From JADKAV01 sp963732355 (GTDB lineage: Bacteria > Actinomycetota > Actinomycetes > S36-B12 > UBA10799): DNA of 64,000 nucleotides. A program made the position numbers and the translations under genes. The stretch lies in the NCBI GenBank assembly GCA_963732355.1, contig CAVSZD010000011.1, positions 62,001 through 126,000 of the forward strand, given 5' to 3'. This document shows positions 7,861-16,582 of the stretch, piece by piece. Each line of letters starts with the position of its first letter. Position 1 is the first letter of the stretch. The notes under the pieces are model-generated. The model was not told where the DNA came from. It did no database searches and was given only the letters and a program-made list of their open reading frames with translations.

Positions 7861-9597
7861 TCACTCGACGGATTCAGCCAGTGCGAGCCACTGCTCCTCC
7901 GCTGCGGCCAGGTCGGCCTCGGCGACCCGCAACCGGACCCCGAGCTCGACCAGCTGTTCAGAGTCGGTGGCGGCCTCAGCCATCTGCGCATGCACCACCT
8001 CAATGCGGCCGGCGGCTTTGGCCATCTCGCGCTCAACCCGGGCCAGTTCTTTGCGCGCTGCCCTGCTGTCGGCGCCCTTCGGCTTCGATTCCGGGGATGC
8101 CGAACGCTCCGGTTGCAAGTACTGCTCGATCCCGGCAGGCAGGTGCTGGAGCCGACCGTCACGCAGAGCCCATAGGTCGTCGCAAACCCGTTCGAGGAAG
8201 TAGCGGTCGTGTGACACCACCACCAGAGTCCCCGGCCAGGAGTCGAGCACGTCCTCGAGCACTGTGAGTGTTTCGGTGTCGAGATCGTTGGTGGGCTCGT
8301 CGAGCATGATGACGTTCGCCCCGGACAAGAACGTGCGCAGCAGGTGCAGCCGACGCAGCTCCCCGCCGGACAGGTCCTTGAGCCGCTTCCAGGGGGCGTC
8401 CCCGGCGAAGCCGAACTGCTCCAGAAGTTGTGAGGCGGTGAGATCCTGTCCGCCGGCCACCTCGATCCGGTTGCCCATCTGTTGCAGCCACGGGAGCACG
8501 CGCTCCTCAGGTGCCAGTTCGGGCAGGGACTGATCGACCAGGGCGGTGTGCACCGTCTTCCCCCGCTTGACCCGACCGCTGGTGACTTCGAGGTCCCCGT
8601 CGAGCAGGCGCAACAGAGTGGTCTTGCCGGCGCCGTTGGGTCCAAGGATCCCGATGCGCTCTCCGGGGCCCAGTCCCCAGGTCTGCGCCTGCAGGACATC
8701 GGGTGCCTCAGGGGCAGGACGCAGCGTGACCTCGTGCAGGTCTAGGACCTGCTTGCCCAGTCGGGACATGCTCACCTGCTTCAGCGCAAGCCGGTCTCGC
8801 GGAGCTGGTTCCTCGGCGATGAGTTCGAGTGCGGCGTCCTGGCGGAACTTGGGTTTTGAGGTTCGGGCCGGCGGGCCGCGACGCAGCCACGCCAGTTCCT
8901 TGCGCAGCAGGTTGCGGCGCCGGGCTTCGCTGGCCTGTTCCTGAGCGACCCGCTCGGCCTTGGCCAGCACATAGGACGCGTACCCGCCCTCGTACTGCTC
9001 GACCGCCCCCCGACCGACCTCCCAGGTGCGATCGGTGACTTCATCGAGGAACCAGCGATCATGGGTGACCACGACGATCGCCCGGCGTCCAGCCGGCCAT
9101 GCCTTCAAGTAGTCGGCCAGCCAACCGATGGCCTCGATGTCCAAGTGGTTGGTCGGCTCGTCGAGCATCAGCACGTCCGGAGCAGCGACAAGCGCCGCCG
9201 CCAGTGAGGCCCTGCGCGCCATCCCGCCGCTGAGTTCACGGGTGGAGGACTGCATCCATTCAGGGTCCAGCAGGCCCGCGATCACGGCCCGGATGCGCGG
9301 GTCGGAGGCCCACTCGTGCGTGGGCCCATGCCCGACCACGAACTGCTGGACCGTCGCGTCGGGAAGTTCGTCCTGCTGGGTGACCAGGCGCACAGTCGTG
9401 CCGCCCGCCAGCGTCACCCGTCCGGCATCGGGGGGATCAACTCCGGCCAATCCGCGCAGCAGTGTCGACTTCCCCGCCCCGTTGCGTCCGACGACCCCGA
9501 TCCGGTCACCATCGGAAAGACCCAGGCTGACCCGATCGAGGATGGTGTTGTCACCCTTGCGGATCGTCAGGGAGTCGGTTACGACCAGGGCGGGCAC
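7861..9597 (-). CDS. ABC-F family ATPase, Uup-like
   Basis: The protein has 578 residues and two ATP-binding cassettes with no membrane segments. Walker A motifs are GRNGAGKST and GPNGAGKTT. Signatures are ELSGGMARR and DLSGGELRR, each followed by LDEPTN. The linker contains a basic ARTSKPKFR stretch, and the C-terminus is a charged coiled coil (about 510-578). Both are typical of the Uup subgroup, which acts on ribosomes or branched DNA rather than in transport. The start is GTG 9597. The assignment to Uup rather than an antibiotic-resistance ABC-F rests on the C-terminal coiled coil. Confidence 0.85.
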   Translation of the reverse strand: MPALVVTDSLTIRKGDNTILDRVSLGLSDGDRIGVVGRNGAGKSTLLRGLAGVDPPDAGRVTLAGGTTVRLVTQQDELPDATVQQFVVGHGPTHEWASDPRIRAVIAGLLDPEWMQSSTRELSGGMARRASLAAALVAAPDVLMLDEPTNHLDIEAIGWLADYLKAWPAGRRAIVVVTHDRWFLDEVTDRTWEVGRGAVEQYEGGYASYVLAKAERVAQEQASEARRRNLLRKELAWLRRGPPARTSKPKFRQDAALELIAEEPAPRDRLALKQVSMSRLGKQVLDLHEVTLRPAPEAPDVLQAQTWGLGPGERIGILGPNGAGKTTLLRLLDGDLEVTSGRVKRGKTVHTALVDQSLPELAPEERVLPWLQQMGNRIEVAGGQDLTASQLLEQFGFAGDAPWKRLKDLSGGELRRLHLLRTFLSGANVIMLDEPTNDLDTETLTVLEDVLDSWPGTLVVVSHDRYFLERVCDDLWALRDGRLQHLPAGIEQYLQPERSASPESKPKGADSRAARKELARVEREMAKAAGRIEVVHAQMAEAATDSEQLVELGVRLRVAEADLAAAEEQWLALAESVE

Positions 9598-9612
9598 AGG
9601 GCCCAGCCTAGG

Positions 9613-10350
9613 TCAGACGTGCCAGTCGCTGAGCACCTCCAGCAGCACATCGTTGACCGCCTCCGGCGTCTCGACCGCGCTCAAGTGCCCGCTGTCGGGG
9701 ATCTCGCGTGCCGAAGCCTGCGGCATGACCGCGAGCATGGCCTGCTGGTCGGCTTTGGGTGCGATGGTGTCCTGCGATCCCCACAGAACCACCGCCGGGC
9801 CTTCGTAGGTGCGCAGTGTGGGAATCGAGTCGGGACGATCGGCCATGGCACGTTGCGCCGATGCGACCGCCTCGGGCGGTGCACTCTCGATCCAACGACG
9901 CACCTTCGCCACGACGTCGGGACGTTCAGCCATCGTGGTGCGCCCCAGGAGGTTCGGCAACATGGCGTCGGCCAGCTCGGTGGTGTGCCCTGCGGCAAGG
10001 ACCTCGTCCACGATCCGCATGCGCAAAGCCCGGCCCTCGTCGGTGTCCGGGCTCGCCTTGGTGTCCATGAAGATCGCCCCGGTCACCATGTCCGGTGCTT
10101 GTCGCAGGATCTCCATCAGGATGTACCCGCCCATGGACAATCCGGCGAACACGGTCGGTCCGCTGACATGGGCCAGCGCCTGCTCGGCCATTAGCGCCAG
10201 CGTGGGTTGCTCAGGACGCCTGGACTCACCGAAGCCGGCGAGGTCGGGTGCAAGCACTTTGTAGCCGGCCTTGGTCAGGTACTCCACCTGGGAGTCCCAA
10301 AGATGACGGTTGACAGGGAATGCGTGCAGAAGGACGACGTGTGAGGTCAT
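9613..10350 (-). CDS. Alpha/beta hydrolase
   Basis: This 245-residue protein has the classic fold: LLHAFPVNRHLW oxyanion segment, nucleophile S72 in GLSMGG, acid Asp in GSQDTIAP and His in DSGHLSAVE. The closest general types are haloperoxidase/esterase-like hydrolases; the substrate is unknown. Its start overlaps the upstream gene's stop (ATGA at 10347-10350), so it is coupled to the small membrane protein. Confidence 0.85.
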   Translation of the reverse strand: MTSHVVLLHAFPVNRHLWDSQVEYLTKAGYKVLAPDLAGFGESRRPEQPTLALMAEQALAHVSGPTVFAGLSMGGYILMEILRQAPDMVTGAIFMDTKASPDTDEGRALRMRIVDEVLAAGHTTELADAMLPNLLGRTTMAERPDVVAKVRRWIESAPPEAVASAQRAMADRPDSIPTLRTYEGPAVVLWGSQDTIAPKADQQAMLAVMPQASAREIPDSGHLSAVETPEAVNDVLLEVLSDWHV

Positions 10351-10706
10351 GCGGTTTCTTCCGGGAGCCCAGCCGCAGGCTCCGGCTGCTCCGGCTGCTC
10401 AGGTTGCTCCGGCTGCTCCAAGATCTGCGGCTCGGCCGCCGCCCTGGCCGCGCGCGACTTCCGGATCGCCACCGCGACCGCCACGCCAATTCCCACCAAC
10501 GCGACACCGAGCACGAACTTCGGGAACGCCCGCTTGGTCTGCTCGATCCCCCGCTGCGCCAGATCCAAGGTCTCGTCGGCGCGAACCAGCATCTTGTCCG
10601 CCCCGGAGATGACGTGGTCTGCCGAAATCACAGCCCGGTCGGCCGATGCCAAGGCCCCCTCGATGGTCCCGATGCCGTCTCGCACGCTGTCAATAGTTTT
10701 CGCCAT
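10347..10706 (-). CDS. Small single-pass membrane protein with EQP repeats
   Basis: The protein has 119 residues. The N-terminal 60 residues form an amphipathic, phasin- or methyl-accepting-like helix rich in Ala/Asp. One transmembrane helix follows (about 63-80), then a basic stretch and a C-terminal run of EQP repeats. It is probably a cytoplasmic helix anchored by one membrane pass; the function is unknown. It overlaps the downstream hydrolase by 4 bases. Confidence 0.65.
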   Translation of the reverse strand: MAKTIDSVRDGIGTIEGALASADRAVISADHVISGADKMLVRADETLDLAQRGIEQTKRAFPKFVLGVALVGIGVAVAVAIRKSRAARAAAEPQILEQPEQPEQPEQPEPAAGLPEETA

Positions 10707-10763
10707 AGCTCAAGACTGACCAACCGAATACAGTGCGGGCAACTCGGGGGTGCTATTCGGCCC

Positions 10764-11522
10764 TCACGGCATTGCTGAGAGCCCGCCATCGAGGATCAGT
10801 TCTTGGCCTGTCATGAACGAGGATGCATCCGATGCCAGGAACACGGCTCCGGCCGCGATCTCGGCCGGCTGTCCCCACCGCTGCATAGGAACACGCGCCA
10901 GCGCCCCCGCACCCGCGTCCGGTGCATCGCGCAGGAACTGGGTCAGGTCGGTCTCGATCCAGCCCGGGAGCAACGTGTTCACGCGAACGTTGGCCCAAGC
11001 CCACTCCACTGCGACCGAACGGGTCAAGGAGATGATCGCGGCCTTCGCCGCCCCGTAGTGGCTCATCAGCGGGGCACCACGCAGCCCCGCCACGCTGGCC
11101 AGGTTGATGACAGAGCCGGACTTCTGTCCCAGTAACACCGGACCTACAGCCTGCAGCACGTGCACCGCGGACTCGACGTTGAGACGTTGGGTCTTCTGCC
11201 AGCCTGAGAACCGCATCCCGACGACCGGCGCGGAGAAGCTGTTTCCGCCAGCGTTGTTGACGACGATGTCGACGCCTCCCAGTTCGGACGTCGCCTGCTC
11301 CACCGCTGCGGCGATCTGCTGCTCGTCGGTCACATCGGCCACCTGCACGACGGCCTTGTGCCCAGTGGCTTCGATCTCTGACGCGACCTGTTCGAGCAGG
11401 GCCTGGCTGCGCGCGATCAGCGCCACGTCCGCACCCTGGCGCGCATATTCGATCGCGATGTCGCGGCCGATCCCGCGCGAGGCTCCCGTGACGATCGCCT
11501 TCTTGCCCTCGAGTTGGTTCAT
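10764..11522 (-). CDS. SDR-family oxidoreductase (FabG-like)
   Basis: This 252-residue classical short-chain dehydrogenase has TGASRGIG for NAD(P) binding, NNAGGN, catalytic Ser in NLASVAG, YGAAK as the Tyr-Lys pair, and a C-terminal LDGG. The likely reaction is 3-oxoacyl or other keto group reduction; the substrate is not predictable. It is coupled by a 4-base overlap to the upstream hydrolase gene (11519-11522). Confidence 0.88.
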   Translation of the reverse strand: MNQLEGKKAIVTGASRGIGRDIAIEYARQGADVALIARSQALLEQVASEIEATGHKAVVQVADVTDEQQIAAAVEQATSELGGVDIVVNNAGGNSFSAPVVGMRFSGWQKTQRLNVESAVHVLQAVGPVLLGQKSGSVINLASVAGLRGAPLMSHYGAAKAAIISLTRSVAVEWAWANVRVNTLLPGWIETDLTQFLRDAPDAGAGALARVPMQRWGQPAEIAAGAVFLASDASSFMTGQELILDGGLSAMP

Positions 11523-12256
11523 AGGTCACTCCACTTACTCATCGGGCCGTCCCATTCGGACGGCAGCTGGGTCGCCACACCTGTCAAGGTCGACGCGATC
11601 TGATTGAGAACAAGGCTGGCGTACTTCTCGCCGACCCACAGATGTTTGGCACCGGGCACGGCGATGAACTGCACCTGCGGCACTGCCGCGAAGGCGGGCT
11701 CGGCGGCGGCGGGCGGCAGGAAGTCGTCGAACTCCGGCACCATGACCACCATGGGTCTGCCGTCATCCGCCCACGGCTGCAGGTCGACGGCTGTCGAGTA
11801 ACGCAACGGTGGGCTCAGCAGCAGAGCGCCCTCGACCTGCTGCAGCAGACCGTGTTTGAGCACGACATCGGTTCCGAAGCTCCACCCCACCAGCCAGATC
11901 CGGGGCAGGGACCGTTCGACGGCAGCGGAGATGGCTGCGCGCAGATCCAGGCCTTCGCCCACACATTCGTCGAAAGCACCCTCGGAAGTACCTGCGGCAC
12001 TGGTCGTCCCGCGGGTGTTGAAACGCAGAACGGCGATATCGGCCAGAGCGGGCAGCCGCCATGCGGCCTTGCGGAACAGATGGGAGTCCATCATCCCGCC
12101 GTGGGTGGGCAGCGGGTGCAGACAGACCATCGTGGCAGCGGGGGTGCGTCCAACCGGCGTAGCAAGCTCACCGACGAGGTTCAACCCGTCTGCGGTGCGC
12201 AGGGTCAGCGGTTCACGATGGGCGGGCAGCACCGAGTTCGCCGCGATCCGCTCCAC
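11519..12256 (-). CDS. Alpha/beta hydrolase (dienelactone hydrolase-like)
   Basis: The protein has 245 residues. CLHPLPTHGGMMDSH is the oxyanion and first-strand region, GWSFGT contains the nucleophile Ser, PEFDDFLPP supplies the acid and GAKHLW the His. It is similar to YghX/OsmC-associated small hydrolases, with unknown substrate. It sits upstream of the SDR gene and shares a stop/start overlap, so it is probably in one operon with it. Confidence 0.82.
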   Translation of the reverse strand: MERIAANSVLPAHREPLTLRTADGLNLVGELATPVGRTPAATMVCLHPLPTHGGMMDSHLFRKAAWRLPALADIAVLRFNTRGTTSAAGTSEGAFDECVGEGLDLRAAISAAVERSLPRIWLVGWSFGTDVVLKHGLLQQVEGALLLSPPLRYSTAVDLQPWADDGRPMVVMVPEFDDFLPPAAAEPAFAAVPQVQFIAVPGAKHLWVGEKYASLVLNQIASTLTGVATQLPSEWDGPMSKWSDL

Positions 12257-12277
12257 GCCAGCAGCCTACCCAGCGGT

Positions 12278-13864
12278 TCAAGGGTGCAGATCCCGGCGGT
12301 GCCACCCCACGAAACCCACGACCAACATGAGTACGGCAAGCACGCTCAGCGGGATCAGACCCGACAAGGGTGCCTCGACGGCTGGCAACCGGGGCGTATG
12401 CACGAATGGCGAGAGATCCATGAGCCACTGCGGTGCATTCCACAAGGGCCCGAACTCACCCACAGCGAAGGCCACAACGAACACCAGCCAGGCGAGCTGG
12501 ACCCAGCGAGGCAGCCACCCGAACAGCAGCAGCACAACACCGGTCATGACCCAGGCCGCCGGGATCCGGACCGCAGCGGCCAGCACCAGATCGGCGATGC
12601 GTGACGTGGTGCTCATCACCAGTGCGTTGCCCACCCCCATGGCCAGCCCGCTCAACAGCAGGATCGCGGCCGTCCCGAGCAAAGCGATCACGGTGTGACT
12701 GGCTGCCCACCGGATCCTCGAGGTGGGCGTCGAGAGCAGCAACTCCGCGTGGCCCTCTGTCTCCTCGGTGTGCAAGCGCAGTGCCGCCGACACCCCGTAG
12801 GCGGACACGAGAATGCCCATGATGCTCAACTCGGTGGCAAGAAAGGCGTCGGCCAGGGCATCGGTACCACCGAGCTTGCCCAAGAACTCCGCGGCCCGCG
12901 GAGAGTCGAGGAAACCGGTGACGGAGTCGGAGATCGAGCCCAGGAGCAGTCCGAAGACCCCGACGGTGAGAACCCAGGCCAGCAGGGTCCCTCGCTGAAG
13001 GCGCCAGGCCAGACCGAAAGTGCCTTCGAGGCTGCCCTGCGCCGGACCCGGCCGGTCCTTGATAAGCCCGGCATCCAGGTCTCGACGACCTCGCAGGACG
13101 AACGCAGCGGGCACACATATGGCAGTCATCGCCAGCGGGAGCAGCAGCACCCACCAGCGGTCGCCCGCGTACGCGCGCACCTGTTGCATCCAGCCGATGG
13201 GGGACAACCACGACAGCCAGGATCCCGCCGAGATGTCCGCAAGGGCACGCACTGCATAGGCGAAGGCGACGGCGATCAGCGCAAGCCCCCGGGCAGCGCG
13301 CGCACCCGTGGTCAGTTGCGCGCAGACACCAGCCACCCCGGCGAAGGCGACACCGGTCATGGCCCAGCCGAGACCGAACGCGAACGAACCGGCGACGGCA
13401 AGCCCAGAGGCGATCAGCGCGAGGGCGCTGAGCAGGCCGAGGGTCAGGCTCGCCCCGACAGCCACCAGCAGCGCCGCAGCCAACGGAGCCGACCGCCCGA
13501 CCCTGCCGGAAGCCATCAGTTCCAGGCGACCCGCCTCCTCGTCGGCCCGTGTGTGCCGCACGACCACGAAAGCCATCAGGACCGCCGTGAGGGCTGCGCC
13601 GAAAGCCGTCAGTTTGAACATCGACAACTCCCCCAACGACGTGGGGTCGTACACCGGGCCGTACAAGGCGACCAACGCGCTGGCGGAGTTCACCGCCTCT
13701 GCGGCGGCAATACGCTGGGATTCATCCGGGTAGAGACCCACTGTGGCGCTGGCCGACAGTCCGGTCATGGCGGCGAAGCCCAGAATCCAGGCGGGCAGCA
13801 GAATCCGGTCGCGCCGCAGTGCCAGGCGCATGAGAGTGCCGGTGCCGGCGAATGTGTCAGGCAT
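12278..13864 (-). CDS. ABC-2 type exporter permease
   Basis: The protein has 528 residues with about 12 hydrophobic helices arranged as two six-helix halves. The cytoplasmic loops contain TRADEEAGRLELMASG and TEETEGHAELLLSTP, the duplicated E-rich coupling motif of actinobacterial exporters often annotated as polyketide-antibiotic exporters. It overlaps the upstream ATPase gene (13857-13864) by 8 bases, so the two form a transporter. The cargo is unknown. Confidence 0.87.
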   Translation of the reverse strand: MPDTFAGTGTLMRLALRRDRILLPAWILGFAAMTGLSASATVGLYPDESQRIAAAEAVNSASALVALYGPVYDPTSLGELSMFKLTAFGAALTAVLMAFVVVRHTRADEEAGRLELMASGRVGRSAPLAAALLVAVGASLTLGLLSALALIASGLAVAGSFAFGLGWAMTGVAFAGVAGVCAQLTTGARAARGLALIAVAFAYAVRALADISAGSWLSWLSPIGWMQQVRAYAGDRWWVLLLPLAMTAICVPAAFVLRGRRDLDAGLIKDRPGPAQGSLEGTFGLAWRLQRGTLLAWVLTVGVFGLLLGSISDSVTGFLDSPRAAEFLGKLGGTDALADAFLATELSIMGILVSAYGVSAALRLHTEETEGHAELLLSTPTSRIRWAASHTVIALLGTAAILLLSGLAMGVGNALVMSTTSRIADLVLAAAVRIPAAWVMTGVVLLLFGWLPRWVQLAWLVFVVAFAVGEFGPLWNAPQWLMDLSPFVHTPRLPAVEAPLSGLIPLSVLAVLMLVVGFVGWHRRDLHP

Positions 13865-14753
13865 CGGCGGCAGCGTCCTGGTAATGCTTGAGGAACACCT
13901 CCTCGAGCGTCGGCTGCTGACTGTTGAGCGCTCTCAGGCCCCCATCAGCCAGAACCGCCATTGCCGGTCCCATCCCCGCCTCATCCACTTCGCAGGTGAT
14001 CGCGTCACCGGCGATCTGCACGTCGTACACGCCTGGCACGTCAGCCAGGTGTTCGGGGACACGATCCACGGTTGCCCGGATCTTGGTACGGGCCAAGTGT
14101 CGCAACTGGGCCAGCGTGCCGCTTTCCATGGCCTTGCCGTTGCGGATGATGGTCACCCGGTCGGACAGTGCCTCCGCCTCGCTGAGGATGTGGCTGCTCA
14201 GCAGCACGGTCCCACCCCCTTCGCGGAAATGACGCACGCAATCCCGGAACCGGGCATCCATCAGCGGATCGAGACCGGAAGTGGGCTCGTCCAGCAGCAA
14301 CAGGGGTACGTCGGTAGCCAGGGCGGCGATCAGCGCGACCTTCTGACGGTTGCCCTTCGAGTACGCCCGGGCTTTCTTGGTCGGGTCGAGTTCGAACATC
14401 TCTATGTAGCGCGCTCGCCGCGCTGGGTCCAGGCCGCCGTGCAGGCGCCCTAGCAGGTCGATCACCTCACCCCCGGTCAATTGCGGCCACAGGTTCACCT
14501 CACCCGGGACGTAGGCAACGCGTCGGTGAAGCTCAACTGCGTCGGTCCAGGGGTCACCGCCCAGCATGGTGATCTTCCCGGCATCGATGCGGAGCAGGCC
14601 CAGCAGAACCCTCAGGGTCGTGGTCTTCCCGGCACCGTTCGGCCCCAAGAACGCGTGCACCTCCCCCTGCTCGACCTGAAGATCGAGCCCATCCAGGGCC
14701 GTTGTGCTGCCGAACCTCTTCACTACGCCGCGTACATCAATGACCGCCGCCAT
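13857..14753 (-). CDS. ABC exporter ATP-binding protein
   Basis: The protein has 298 residues. It has Walker A GPNGAGKTTT, signature YSKGNRQKV, Walker B LLLLDEPTSGLDP and the switch SSHILSE. The C-terminal 80 residues form the extension typical of drug- or daunorubicin-type exporter ATPases. It is the partner of the overlapping permease gene. Nothing nearby identifies the exported compound. Confidence 0.9.
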   Translation of the reverse strand: MAAVIDVRGVVKRFGSTTALDGLDLQVEQGEVHAFLGPNGAGKTTTLRVLLGLLRIDAGKITMLGGDPWTDAVELHRRVAYVPGEVNLWPQLTGGEVIDLLGRLHGGLDPARRARYIEMFELDPTKKARAYSKGNRQKVALIAALATDVPLLLLDEPTSGLDPLMDARFRDCVRHFREGGGTVLLSSHILSEAEALSDRVTIIRNGKAMESGTLAQLRHLARTKIRATVDRVPEHLADVPGVYDVQIAGDAITCEVDEAGMGPAMAVLADGGLRALNSQQPTLEEVFLKHYQDAAADA

Positions 14754-14811
14754 ACCTCCAACGTACTCCCGGGGTATGACGAGTCTGAAGTGCTGATCCC
14801 CGCGTTACGGT

Positions 14812-15801
14812 CTACGTCTCGCGGTGATCCAGGTCGAGTTCGCCCATCTCCCAGGGCCTTGTGATTCCCACCAAGGGAATCTGCCCGCGCCGGGGCAGGG
14901 AGCCACTCTCGCAGGTAACCAGGTTGCGTCCGGCCTGCTTGCTCGCATACATCAGGCGATCGGCCCGGTTCACTGCCTCGTCCCTGGTCTCGGTTGCTCC
15001 CATGAGCACCGCACCGGCCGAAATGGTGACCCGGACTTGCGTGTCGGGCAGCTGAATCCAGGAGTGCTCGACCAGCATCCGCAACCGCTCAGCGGTGACA
15101 GCCAACCCGTCGTCATCCACTCCGGGCAGGATTATCAGGAACTCCTCACCACCCCAGCGCACAGGCCAGTCGGAGTTGCGCAGCCCGTTCGCGAGGCTCT
15201 GCCCCACCATTCGCAGAACTGCGTCGCCCACTTGGTGGCCGTAGGTGTCGTTGATCTCTTTGAAGTGATCCACGTCGATGAACACCAGGCCCAGCGAAGC
15301 AGTGGCTGCCGCAACCGCGGCTTCAAGGGGCGCGAGGTGCTCCTCTCCGAAACGCCGATTGCCCAGCCCTGTCAGGACATCGATGTAGGCATCCTCTTGC
15401 CGCTCACGGTCGGAAAGCTGTGCGAAACGCGTCGACGGCCGACGATGGAACACCTCCACCGAACCGACGATCTCCCCGTGTTCGTCGTGGATCGGGCTGC
15501 CCTTGACCAGGACAGGCACCCGGTGCCCCTCTTTGTGATGCAGATAGACCTGCGCCTCACGGGCCTTGCCGTCCTTCATGACCCCGGCCAGAGGGCACCC
15601 GTGCAGGCAGAGTTGGTAGCCACCCTCACTGACATGGCGCAGGATGCCCTCCGAGCACGAGTGCTCCAGCACCTCGTGGGCCTCGTAGCCCGTGATCCGT
15701 TCAGCCCCCGTGTTCCAGTACGTTATGCGCCTGTCCCGATCGACGAAGTAAACCCCGTCCTCCATCTGTTCCAGGATGGTGCGATACACGTCTTCGAGCA
15801 C
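14812..15801 (-). CDS. PAS-GGDEF diguanylate cyclase
   Basis: The protein has 329 residues. An N-terminal PAS domain (about 5-125) carries cysteines C49, C65 and C69. The GGDEF domain (about 138-300) has an active-site GGEEF at 217-221 and an RNSD inhibitory I-site at 208-211, five residues upstream. It should make cyclic di-GMP under product inhibition, with the PAS domain sensing redox or a ligand (inference). No membrane segment is seen, so it is cytoplasmic. The last ~40 residues are not part of a recognised domain. Confidence 0.9.
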   Translation of the reverse strand: MLEDVYRTILEQMEDGVYFVDRDRRITYWNTGAERITGYEAHEVLEHSCSEGILRHVSEGGYQLCLHGCPLAGVMKDGKAREAQVYLHHKEGHRVPVLVKGSPIHDEHGEIVGSVEVFHRRPSTRFAQLSDRERQEDAYIDVLTGLGNRRFGEEHLAPLEAAVAAATASLGLVFIDVDHFKEINDTYGHQVGDAVLRMVGQSLANGLRNSDWPVRWGGEEFLIILPGVDDDGLAVTAERLRMLVEHSWIQLPDTQVRVTISAGAVLMGATETRDEAVNRADRLMYASKQAGRNLVTCESGSLPRRGQIPLVGITRPWEMGELDLDHRET

Positions 15802-15894
15802 GCTGGCCTCCCAGGTCAGGGTACGTAATCGGCACTCGCGGAAGCCACCCGTGCGAATCCGATCACAATGCGTGAATCCCAGTGAGCAACGACC

Positions 15895-16314
15895 ATGATG
15901 GTTCCCATGTCCCGCGTCAGCATCACCCGCACGGCCCTCGGCCGGTACAAGGCCATTGCCGAATCCGGAGCCACACTGGAATTCGGCGAGGGCGACGACG
16001 AGTTCAGCGCCGTCGAACTCCTGCTCGCAGCACTCGGGGGTTGCACCGCGATCGACGTTGACTACCTCACCTCACGGCGTGCCAATCCGGATTCCTTCGA
16101 GGTGGTGGTCGAGGCCGAGAAGGTCAAAGACCCGGCGCAAGGCAACCGCTTGGCCGATGTCACCCTCACGTTCAGGTTGAGGTTCCCCGAGGGCACAGCA
16201 GGCGACGCCGCGCGTGCTGTGCTTCCCGATGCCGTCCAGCGCTCCCACGACCGTCTGTGCACCGTGGGCAGGACCATGGAACTACCGACACCGGTGACGA
16301 CTCACATCGAGTGA
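15895..16314 (+). CDS. OsmC-family peroxiredoxin-like protein
   Basis: The protein has 139 residues. The two redox cysteines of the OsmC/Ohr fold are C50 (LGGCTAIDV) and C122 (DRLCTVGRT). OsmC proteins reduce organic hydroperoxides. ATG codons at 15895, 15898 and 15907 are all possible starts; none has a strong ribosome site. The 3' end overlaps the convergent zinc-ribbon gene by 13 bases. Confidence 0.87.
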   Translation: MMVPMSRVSITRTALGRYKAIAESGATLEFGEGDDEFSAVELLLAALGGCTAIDVDYLTSRRANPDSFEVVVEAEKVKDPAQGNRLADVTLTFRLRFPEGTAGDAARAVLPDAVQRSHDRLCTVGRTMELPTPVTTHIE

Positions 16315-16559
16315 CGGGCGCGTGCCCAGCACGGGCTGTGCCAGTGTCTGCGGTCCTCGGGTCCTGCGAACTTGGGCCACGCCACCACGTGCGCCACGCC
16401 TGTCCGGATCTGCTGATTGCAGCCCGGGCAGATGTAGGGCTTCGCCGCCTGCTCAGTGGAGACGTTCTGGACGATGTAATCGCCCTCCTGCCGCCTATTG
16501 CCGAACCCCGCACCCAATGGCCGCAACTCATCCTCACGACGACGGTTGCGGCGGGCCAT
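16302..16559 (-). CDS. Small actinobacterial zinc-binding protein
   Basis: The protein has 85 residues. A basic N-terminus is followed by CPGC (C44, C47) and HWHSPC (H72, H74, C77), a likely single zinc site. I recognise this as a conserved short actinobacterial protein that databases sometimes label ATP/GTP-binding without a P-loop. The function is unknown. Confidence 0.7.
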   Translation of the reverse strand: MARRNRRREDELRPLGAGFGNRRQEGDYIVQNVSTEQAAKPYICPGCNQQIRTGVAHVVAWPKFAGPEDRRHWHSPCWARARHSM

Positions 16560-16582
16560 GGACCCAGCCTAGAGCCGGTGGC

